Below are positions 36,796 through 44,646 of a stretch of 64,000 nt of DNA, piece after piece (the stretch's first letter is position 1; each line of letters opens with the position of its first letter). Under the pieces are notes generated by a model. The model ran no database searches, was not told the DNA's origin, and saw nothing but the letters and a program-made list of their open reading frames with translations. Source of the DNA: Eremothecium cymbalariae DBVPG#7215 (lineage: Eukaryota; Ascomycota; Saccharomycetes; Saccharomycetales; Saccharomycetaceae); the NCBI RefSeq assembly GCF_000235365.1, contig NC_016454.1, forward strand, positions 620,001 through 684,000, in the 5' to 3' direction. The translations under genes were made by a program, and so were the position numbers.

Positions 36796-36920
36796 ATGCA
36801 CAGCAGCCCGTTCGCAGAATGATCCCCTCCATCTATGAGCAAACCTTTCCAAGGACTTACGTTCTGTGCTACGGGTGTGACGGAAGAGATTCTTGTGGTG
36901 CTGAACAAGAAGGTGGCTAG
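36796..36920 (+). other. Two upstream ATGs before and across the DPB11 start
   Basis: A first upstream ATG (36796) opens an 8-codon frame ending in TGA at 36820-36822. That stop overlaps a second ATG (36819, as ATGA) whose 33-codon frame runs over the DPB11 start and ends at 36920. If transcripts begin upstream of 36796 these would lower DPB11 translation; the TATA position leaves this open. Confidence 0.4.
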
Positions 36921-39138
36921 GCTTGGCGGTAAGTTTTCGCGTGATTTGACTGGACATGTTCAGGTGCTAGTGGTGGGGAGCCGGCAGTCGGCCAAGTACC
37001 GGTATGTTGTTGCTAATCGGGCGGATATTGTGTTTATGGACGCAGAGAGCATTGAGGGTATTTATGAGAAATGGCTGGCGGGGGAGGATGTGTTGGCTGG
37101 CGGCGGCAGCGGCGGCCGGTTGCTGAGTGTGCTGCGAGAAAGGTTTCAGTTGGCGCCGTTTACCGAATTCTACATGTTTATAGGGCGGATCAGTGCTCCG
37201 GAGGTTAGTACCGGGGAGCTGCAGCAGCTGTGTGAGATCGGGCATTCGTACAGATGTTTAACGAACCATTTTATCAAGGATATCGAGTGCAGCGCGCAGA
37301 GTGTTTTTATCACAGATTGTGCAACTGGTGCGCGGGCGAAGGCTGCGCGGGAGGAGGGCGTTCCTATTGTGCATCCAAAATGGGTTATGGACTGTACGAA
37401 GCGGGGGGCAGTGCTGGAGATGGAGTACTATCTGTTGGAGCATTGTGCTGGTAAGCCGTGGCACGAGATCGGTCGTGAGGCCTGTAGTTGCTGGGATGAG
37501 CTTGAGCGTGGGGCCACGGGCGACGGGGGGAGCGCAGCGGCGGCTGCGACGGGCGCCTCAACTGCAGTTGCTGCTGCCGAGCAGCAGCAGGACGACGTTC
37601 GGGTGCTCAAGCTTTCTGGACGCTTCAAACAGAATGGTTCCAAGATCTGGGCCAGCACAGTGGGTAGGGCTAAGCCCGGCTCCGGCGGCGGCTGCTGCGA
37701 CCCCACTGACAAACTCTTTAGGGGATCCCCGAAGCAACAGCGGGAGTTGGATGCTGTGTCCGAGCAGCACGAGTCAGGGCTCTTTGACGGGTGTAGTTTT
37801 TGTTTGCTGGGTTTCAGTGATAAACAGCGAGACATACTTGATCACGTTATCGCGCTGCATATGGGCACCACTTTCGTGTATGGTACTAACGGCGTCGAGG
37901 TTAACAATCTTTCGAAGTTAACAAAGTATTATTTGTGTCCTAGTGACTTTCCCGTAGAGCGTTTACCCCACAAGATTCAGTGGCTTACTGAGTTCTATAT
38001 AGAGCGTTGCCTCCACTACAAGGAGTTACTGCGTGTAGACCCGTGGTGCGTGCCCTTTTACACCCGATTCTACTTGTTGCCTCCCTCTTCTCTGTTGCAC
38101 GGCCACACTACCATGGCAGTACACATGACTGGGTTCCAAGGCGTAGAACTGTTGCATATGAATAAAATCCTGTCGTATCTGGAACCCATGGGTATCTGTT
38201 ATATGGATACATTGAAAAGCTCAACTGATATTCTAATCATAAACTTAGCACAGCTCAATTCTATTCCGGCAGAGCATACGCTGCGCCAAAATCACTATGC
38301 ATGCATGTTCCGGCAGCAAAAGGAGCAAAACCAAGTCTTCCGCAACGCAATGAAACGTAAGATCGCATTCATCAATAAAAATTCAATACCGCTGATCACA
38401 CCGGGATTTCTTATAGAGCTCTTTCGCAGAGCTGCAAAAGCTAAACAAAGCGGCAGTCCCGCAGCCAAAATATACTTGAATGATACTAACTGGTGCATTG
38501 TTTGTCCGCGAGGTTCCAAGGATGACTACACAATCCAGCTTGATGTTAGTATACCAGAGCCCACAGCATCGCGAACAAAATCAAACCTCATGTCTGAAAC
38601 CTTAGATGCCTTAAAGCCCACAGGATCAAGAACCTCAATGACCCCCAAAGGATCTCTTGATACAGAAGCAGTGGATATCTTATTGCGTAACGGTTCCGCA
38701 CCAACGGTCAAGAAATCCACGCGTGAATTTATGCTGAAGACGAAGGCTTTATCCAGATCCGCGTCGTCATTAGGACATCCGAAAAGTTCAAATAAACAGC
38801 CCAAGGTATCTCCGAAGATGGACGAGCAGTTGAACCCTGCACCTGAACCTCCATTAGCTATCAAAGAAAACCATCGGAGATCTCATACGGAGGTACCCTT
38901 AGAACGTTCGAACAGCTGGGGAAGCATGCTTACAGAGGAAGCAAAGGAAAAAAGCGGACCGAGTGTTATTGTAAATGATGATACAGAAGACGAAAACGGC
39001 GTTGTAAATGAGGATGGACATAACACAGACAACGTTATGCACACTCAGGTGACTTATGGGAGTATAGCCAACCGAAAAGATTCATTACCTCCACCGTCAA
39101 GAAGATTGACTCGAAGATCCTATAAAGATCTTTCATGA
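36835..39138 (+). CDS. DPB11: Replication initiation and checkpoint BRCT scaffold
   Basis: 767 residues (S. cerevisiae 764; TopBP1 in animals). Dpb11 binds CDK-phosphorylated Sld2 and Sld3 to start replication and activates Mec1. Four BRCT repeats are arranged as two pairs: about 1-95 (FQGLTFCATGV) with about 105-210 (ending HPKWVMDCTKRG), and about 315-410 (FDGCSFCLLGF) with about 425-535. A Gly/Ala/Gln-rich linker at about 225-255 separates the pairs. The C-terminal tail keeps SWG (Trp about 695) and TYG (Tyr about 741), which match the two aromatic residues used to activate Mec1 in S. cerevisiae. The first 430 codons are GC-rich, then composition becomes AT-rich within the gene. Confidence 0.96.
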   Translation: MSKPFQGLTFCATGVTEEILVVLNKKVARLGGKFSRDLTGHVQVLVVGSRQSAKYRYVVANRADIVFMDAESIEGIYEKWLAGEDVLAGGGSGGRLLSVLRERFQLAPFTEFYMFIGRISAPEVSTGELQQLCEIGHSYRCLTNHFIKDIECSAQSVFITDCATGARAKAAREEGVPIVHPKWVMDCTKRGAVLEMEYYLLEHCAGKPWHEIGREACSCWDELERGATGDGGSAAAAATGASTAVAAAEQQQDDVRVLKLSGRFKQNGSKIWASTVGRAKPGSGGGCCDPTDKLFRGSPKQQRELDAVSEQHESGLFDGCSFCLLGFSDKQRDILDHVIALHMGTTFVYGTNGVEVNNLSKLTKYYLCPSDFPVERLPHKIQWLTEFYIERCLHYKELLRVDPWCVPFYTRFYLLPPSSLLHGHTTMAVHMTGFQGVELLHMNKILSYLEPMGICYMDTLKSSTDILIINLAQLNSIPAEHTLRQNHYACMFRQQKEQNQVFRNAMKRKIAFINKNSIPLITPGFLIELFRRAAKAKQSGSPAAKIYLNDTNWCIVCPRGSKDDYTIQLDVSIPEPTASRTKSNLMSETLDALKPTGSRTSMTPKGSLDTEAVDILLRNGSAPTVKKSTREFMLKTKALSRSASSLGHPKSSNKQPKVSPKMDEQLNPAPEPPLAIKENHRRSHTEVPLERSNSWGSMLTEEAKEKSGPSVIVNDDTEDENGVVNEDGHNTDNVMHTQVTYGSIANRKDSLPPPSRRLTRRSYKDLS

Positions 39139-39386
39139 CCTCATCATGGATATATGTATATATATAGCTAATAGATGAAAAGGCATATCATTCTATATGT
39201 ATAGTTTTGTAAATATATTCATTTTTGTCTTGGTAGGACTAAAACTTTCACGTTTTGGACTTCGATTTTTTCCCTCATAATCGAATTCATGAAAAAACTT
39301 AACTAAATAATATATACACTTGGTCAATTCCTTATTTATTATTAACAAGCCTCAAAGGTTTCCTGTACCCCCTGAAAGGTATTAAT

Positions 39387-40838
39387 ATGTCTGCGTTGAA
39401 ACAAAGAAAGGAGGAATTCGTTGCTGGGCTTTCAGGTGGTTCTATAAGTGAAATTAATCTAGTGACGTCGATCGCCCTTATATCATACTTCTGTTGGCAT
39501 CTACTGAAAGCCAAATCAAAAAATGTTCCAATATTGACCGATTTCTTTCTAAACTGGTGTGGGCTTTTACTATCTGTTACAATTTACTCCGGAACTCCAA
39601 TTAGCCTGAATATATTAATCTTATTGCCATGCATTGCATATTATTTAGTTGTGCCAGATCTACCTAAAGAGAAAAGTAATAAAATTAATACTCAGAAAGC
39701 ATCTAATGAGAAATACAAATTGGTTAAAAAGCCGTATATTACAGCATATCGAGGTGGAATGCTAGTCGTTACGTGTATTGCGATTCTGGCCGTCGACTTT
39801 CCAATATTCCCACGGCGTTTTGCCAAGGTTGAAACTTGGGGTAGTTCATTAATGGATCTAGGTGTAGGGTCATTCGTATTTAGCAACGGGCTGGTTTCCT
39901 CGAGAGCAGTTATTAAAGAGGAGATCGGCATTACAAGGAAGCCCTTGCTTTTGAGAGTTTTCGAAGCCTTCAAATCCAGCACTACTTTATTGGCTCTTGG
40001 TGTTGCGCGTACTATAAGTGTCAAAAACCTGCAATACCAAGAACATGTCACAGAGTATGGCGTTCATTGGAATTTCTTCTTCACGCTGGCGCTCTTACCA
40101 CCGGTAATGATATTATTCGATTCAGTGTCCAAATTTATTCCACGTATACTAATTGCACTGTTTATTTCACTTATATCGGAGGCATTTTTATTATTTAAAG
40201 ACGGCTTCCTAAACTATATGGTATTCCATCCCAGAGATACATTTTTCAATGCTAATAGGGAAGGCCTATTTTCATTTCTAGGTTATTGTGCTATCTTTCT
40301 ATGCGGACAGAGTACAGGGTTCTTTGTGCTTGGTAATCATGTCACTGAGAACAACTTATACAAACCCTCTTCAAAGGTGTACAATAGTAAATCGAATAAG
40401 CATGCTTCTGTGTGGACTAAATTGACCTCCATGAGTCCTTTGAATGGGTTACTTACTTGGTCGCTTATATTTATTACAATGACACAATTTGTACTATCGT
40501 ATTATCCATATAATATTTCAAGGAGATTTGCAAACCAACCGTATGTTCTATGGGTAGCAGCATACAATACTACTTTCCTTGCAGGTTATTGTTTAGTGGA
40601 TTCGATCTTTAAAAACGATGGATCGGATGGTCAAATTCCTAAAACATTAGAGGCTATTAATTCCAACGGGCTGATCATATTTTTGCTTGCAAATCTTTTG
40701 ACTGGCTTGACTAATATGATCATCAACACTCTCGACACGACACCCGCTTCAGGAATTGCAATATTATTGGCTTATACCTCAGTAATCTCACTAACAGCTA
40801 TGCTTATGTATAGTTACAAGATTTTCATTAAACTATAG
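39387..40838 (+). CDS. GWT1: GPI-anchor inositol acyltransferase
   Basis: 483 residues (S. cerevisiae 490; PIG-W in mammals). Gwt1 acylates the inositol of GlcN-PI in the ER, an early step of GPI-anchor synthesis, and is the known target of the antifungal manogepix. The start MSALKQRKEEFVAGLSGGSI matches the family opening. About 12-13 hydrophobic segments are spread over the whole length. The family segments FPRRFAKVETWGSSLMDLGVGSFVF and EYGVHWNFFFTLALLP are both present, and the segment DTTPASGIAILLAY near the C-terminus also fits. The gene converges on SRS2 with only 23 bp between stop codons. Confidence 0.96.
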   Translation: MSALKQRKEEFVAGLSGGSISEINLVTSIALISYFCWHLLKAKSKNVPILTDFFLNWCGLLLSVTIYSGTPISLNILILLPCIAYYLVVPDLPKEKSNKINTQKASNEKYKLVKKPYITAYRGGMLVVTCIAILAVDFPIFPRRFAKVETWGSSLMDLGVGSFVFSNGLVSSRAVIKEEIGITRKPLLLRVFEAFKSSTTLLALGVARTISVKNLQYQEHVTEYGVHWNFFFTLALLPPVMILFDSVSKFIPRILIALFISLISEAFLLFKDGFLNYMVFHPRDTFFNANREGLFSFLGYCAIFLCGQSTGFFVLGNHVTENNLYKPSSKVYNSKSNKHASVWTKLTSMSPLNGLLTWSLIFITMTQFVLSYYPYNISRRFANQPYVLWVAAYNTTFLAGYCLVDSIFKNDGSDGQIPKTLEAINSNGLIIFLLANLLTGLTNMIINTLDTTPASGIAILLAYTSVISLTAMLMYSYKIFIKL

Positions 40839-40861
40839 ATGACTTGTATAAATAATGAGCA

Positions 40862-43800
40862 CTAATCTAAAACAATTACCTCATCGCTAATTGTAGGCGT
40901 TGCCTTCCGGGCCCTTTTAAGTCTCATCAATATATCATTATCGTTCTCAGACTCTTTTTTAATCTTTTTCCTATTTCTATTCCGTTTTGTACCGCCATTT
41001 AATTTTTTGGAAATTTCAATTCTACTAGCATCTGCTAAAACTTTGGCATTTGTCAAGATAGGCCTGTTGTCTACTTCTAAATCATTTGGATTGTGTAGTA
41101 GCTCAGCAGCGGTGACTTCATCTCTCTTGATGTTCACCTCACCGCACTGATCCTCATCAGACAGATCTTCTAATCTTATTTCTTCTGCTACAATTCGATG
41201 CTGCGACTTAGAAGGGGATAACATCCCAGAGCGTACCCTTTCTTTAACGCCTGTTATTTGCGGGCATTCACTTGCAATAACGACATCTTCGAGTGTATTA
41301 CTCCTAATTTTAACGTATTTATGACGTCTTACAGATTCCTTAGGATTTTCAGTTGGCGGCTTCAGATGTTCATTAGGCTTTGGTGCAAACGTTTTTCCAG
41401 TGGTGTTTGGGGCCCTTTGAGATAAGGTTGGAGGTGGAGCAAATTGCTTCCTGGTAATTGTATTACTGGGTTTCCTAGATATTGTGGGAGCATAATTTGC
41501 AGATTGTCGTGAACATGGATTCAAGTCTTGACCAAATAGCATTTTTTCACTTCTTTTTAATTGTTTTGATGCAGTGGTGATTCCCATGTTAAAACGTTCG
41601 GTTTGAATATTTTCACCGAAGTCAATAGTATTTACATGTAATATCTTCTCCTTTTTCCATATCAAGAACTCACGATTAGCAGCTACAAAGTTATGATAAT
41701 CTTCCAGCAACCTTTCGAGACAAAAACTTGGAGTCCTTTTTGGTTCTTTATGCATCGCTTCATACAAAGAATCAATATAATCCACTTTATCAAATAACTG
41801 TTGTGATCCAGTCAACGTTCGCATAACTTCAGGTGTTAAAAATTGGCTAGGAATAATTGGAACTCGCTCGTTATTCTCTATAGCGCTAACATAAAGTAGG
41901 AATTTTGCTCTAGTTAGTGCTACAAAAAACATACGACGCTCCTCATCAATACTTTCTGAAGCTTTCGACTGCTTCCCTTTTTTGGGGCTATTATCATTCG
42001 AATTTTGAAGATCTTCTGTATCCTTAGCATCCTCGACGTCATTTTCCTCTTCAGAGTCATCATCTCTTGAATTTGCATAAACACAGGGAATTATACCTTC
42101 AACACAACCTGGTACAAAAACAATTGGCCACTCAAGACCTTTAGAGCCATGAATGGTTGTGACAGTAAGTATTCCATTTTTATCTCTTTGTTTCTTAGCA
42201 GCAACCTGATCTTCAGTTAAGCAAGATGGGTCTAAAGCTTCGTTTGTAGTGTACAAGTTTATGAACTCAATAAATTGACGTAGAAATTTGTAGATATCTA
42301 TTCTTGGGTTCTCATTTTCCTGTTTTGCATCATTATTTGCCACCCTTTCTCCACAGCTTGTATCAAATTTCCCTGTTAATGGTTTAAGCTTAGAATTAAA
42401 GTATTTGCTTAAATTCTCCAATCCTTCTCCATCTTGTTTTATAACAGGTGCATCGTTTACGATACACGGTTGATTTGTATCCGGATTCATCTCAATCCTA
42501 TACTTCGGATCCATTTCGTCTGGGTGAAACCCCAAAAAGTGAGATTTAACAAGTTCGATATTCTTGTGGCGTTTATTGTATTTGTTAGGCTCACATTCTT
42601 CAAGAGCTTTGGCTTTTCTATCAGCCTTATCGTCCTCAAAAAGAAACTCATTCTTCATGCCTGATGCATCATACAAATACTCAAATAACTCATCCCTAGT
42701 AGACATTTTTGGGTTTTCATCACATAACTTCCTAGCGGTTTCAATGAGAGAAACAAAATTCTTTATTGAAACTTTACCTTTAGCGGGGAATTTATGATCT
42801 TTCAGGCCATCCGCAAGTTCTTTCAAGACTACAAATGCGGGCTTATCTAACTCTTCATCAAATAACTTTTCAATTTTTGCAATACTTACATCACCGAGGC
42901 CTTTAGAGGGGTACTGTAAAGATCTGATAATTGCATATCTGTCTAAATCTGAGCATACCACTTTAAGCAAGTCCAGCATTGCTTTTGTCTCTCTTCGTTC
43001 CCAAAATGAAACGGACTTGATAATTTTGTATGGGATTCTATGGTCAATTAATGCCCGTTCAATTGCTTTTATTTGTCTCCTCTGTCGAACTAAGATTGCA
43101 ATATCGTTGAAGGAAAACAAATCTGGGATGGCCTTCAAATATAGGATCTCTTTACAAATTGTAGGCCCTTCTAAAAACCCATCAGGAAACTTCATATAAA
43201 CCGGTTTGATATCATATGAAAACTGTGCACGTAGTGGCAGTCTTTGATTTCTTCCATCTGACTGTTGCTTTATGACATATTCTGAAGTATCAAGGATATT
43301 TTGAGTCGATCTATAGTTTTCTTCCAAAACAACTTGACCATATTCAATAGGACATTTTTGGATCATCTCATCAAAATTTCGGGCCAATGCTGAACGAAAT
43401 GCATAGATACTTTGGTCTGGATCTCCAACCGCAGTGACTCCTTCGCAAGATTGATGTTTTCCTCTTGATAATAGATACATTAGTTCTAACTGAATGTTGT
43501 TGGTGTCTTGGAATTCATCAACCATTACATGCTTAATATGGTTCCAGCATCTGTTCTTCGATAGAAGTTTATATGAGTAAAATAACAGATCATCATAGTC
43601 AAGCCCCCCCTGTCTTAACATCTCTACCTGATAAGCATTGTAAAAATAATAAAGAGCTTCATCGTGTGAATCAAGGTTCTTGTATGCTTCTGGGCTTAAA
43701 GCTTCTGCTTTTAGGCGGGAGATATTTTTAATAATCTGTTTCTCAGCTAATGCCCATTCAGATTTGCGATTCGGCAGGCATAAGTTGACCTTGTTTGCAC

Positions 43801-44233
43801 GATAAGAAAGAGCATAATCACGGATCTGATCTGGGCACTCTTCAACCAACTTTTTAACAATAGGATCGACTTCTGAGCTCGCAAATACCCTCCAATGATT
43901 AGGTAAATCGATTAAATGGCCATATTGATGTAAAAGATTGTTGCAAATTGAGTGAAAAGTACCAATTAACAATTTGTTGGTATCATAGCCGCACTTTCGA
44001 AGAATAGGTTCCACTCTAGCCTTAATTTCATCCGCAGCTTTCTTCGTAAATGTTGTCATAATAATTGAAAGGGGGTTGATGTTTTTAAATGCAATTAGGT
44101 AGACATACCTAGTTGTTAGCACCTTTGTTTTACCGGTGCCTGGACCAGCAACAATCTGTAATGCCTTTGTAGGATCGAAAGTAACAGCCTCATACTGCCG
44201 TGGGTTCAATCCATTAAATAGATCAAACTCCAT
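40862..44233 (-). CDS. SRS2: UvrD-family DNA helicase and anti-recombinase
   Basis: 1123 residues if begun at the ATG at 44233; an in-frame ATG at 44419 would add 62 residues with no family similarity. The shorter start is preferred because Srs2 begins only a few residues before its Q-motif (here MEFDLFNGLNPRQYEAV) and because a promoter-type MCB lies in the would-be extension. Srs2 strips Rad51 from single-stranded DNA and acts at forks. Helicase motifs are intact: GPGTGKTK, DEFQDTN, VGDPDQSIYAF, ENYRST, TIHGSKGLEW and the FFVALTRAK segment. A long disordered tail follows from about residue 800. The last residues (DEVIVLD) look like the SUMO-interacting motif used with SUMO-PCNA. S. cerevisiae length is 1174. 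Confidence 0.93.
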   Translation of the reverse strand: MEFDLFNGLNPRQYEAVTFDPTKALQIVAGPGTGKTKVLTTRYVYLIAFKNINPLSIIMTTFTKKAADEIKARVEPILRKCGYDTNKLLIGTFHSICNNLLHQYGHLIDLPNHWRVFASSEVDPIVKKLVEECPDQIRDYALSYRANKVNLCLPNRKSEWALAEKQIIKNISRLKAEALSPEAYKNLDSHDEALYYFYNAYQVEMLRQGGLDYDDLLFYSYKLLSKNRCWNHIKHVMVDEFQDTNNIQLELMYLLSRGKHQSCEGVTAVGDPDQSIYAFRSALARNFDEMIQKCPIEYGQVVLEENYRSTQNILDTSEYVIKQQSDGRNQRLPLRAQFSYDIKPVYMKFPDGFLEGPTICKEILYLKAIPDLFSFNDIAILVRQRRQIKAIERALIDHRIPYKIIKSVSFWERRETKAMLDLLKVVCSDLDRYAIIRSLQYPSKGLGDVSIAKIEKLFDEELDKPAFVVLKELADGLKDHKFPAKGKVSIKNFVSLIETARKLCDENPKMSTRDELFEYLYDASGMKNEFLFEDDKADRKAKALEECEPNKYNKRHKNIELVKSHFLGFHPDEMDPKYRIEMNPDTNQPCIVNDAPVIKQDGEGLENLSKYFNSKLKPLTGKFDTSCGERVANNDAKQENENPRIDIYKFLRQFIEFINLYTTNEALDPSCLTEDQVAAKKQRDKNGILTVTTIHGSKGLEWPIVFVPGCVEGIIPCVYANSRDDDSEEENDVEDAKDTEDLQNSNDNSPKKGKQSKASESIDEERRMFFVALTRAKFLLYVSAIENNERVPIIPSQFLTPEVMRTLTGSQQLFDKVDYIDSLYEAMHKEPKRTPSFCLERLLEDYHNFVAANREFLIWKKEKILHVNTIDFGENIQTERFNMGITTASKQLKRSEKMLFGQDLNPCSRQSANYAPTISRKPSNTITRKQFAPPPTLSQRAPNTTGKTFAPKPNEHLKPPTENPKESVRRHKYVKIRSNTLEDVVIASECPQITGVKERVRSGMLSPSKSQHRIVAEEIRLEDLSDEDQCGEVNIKRDEVTAAELLHNPNDLEVDNRPILTNAKVLADASRIEISKKLNGGTKRNRNRKKIKKESENDNDILMRLKRARKATPTISDEVIVLD

Positions 44234-44646
44234 AATATATGAGATAGGTAGATCTTCCAGCTGCAACCAGCTTGCTCCGTCTCTTACCCTATTACTTAAC
44301 AGAACTCTGTTTGTTGTGGTTTCTCTTGCAAAAGGCGTCTTCTGCACGCGTTGATAATTTAAAAAAGCTGCCTTGTGTTTGCAATGAAGTGGCCATTGAA
44401 TATTGGGCTTTAAAAGCATTTATAAGCGAAGCCAATGCTGTTGCCAAATATTGGTTACTAGTTTATTTACTTATACTTTGTATTTCATTGAGTATTGGGT
44501 ATTAGATTTCTTAAAACATCCAAGTGACGCTGAGTTGCAAGTATGCTACATGCAAAACATCATGTCTAGAAAACCATGGGAAAGACACGAATAAAAAATG
44601 AATAGTTTTTAATTAAAACTTAACTACAATATGAATAGAAGTTATG
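44234..44646. other. SRS2 promoter / BCK1 3' region
   Basis: 413 bp. The first 186 bp are open in the SRS2 frame but are treated as promoter. S. cerevisiae has TOK1 and KHA1 between SRS2 and BCK1; neither is present. Confidence 0.6.
44346..44351. promoter_or_regulatory. MluI cell-cycle box (ACGCGT)
   Basis: Perfect ACGCGT, the core of the MBF site that drives G1/S transcription of replication and repair genes, 113 bp upstream of the preferred SRS2 start. Confidence 0.6.

Larger units (their letters stand above)
35802..36834. other. SIP4-DPB11 divergent intergenic region
   Basis: 1.03 kb without a credible gene. The SIP4-proximal half is mixed, with a long AT palindrome; 36400-36440 is a TTG run; 36450-36750 is GC-rich and packed with binding motifs for the DPB11 side. 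Confidence 0.65.
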
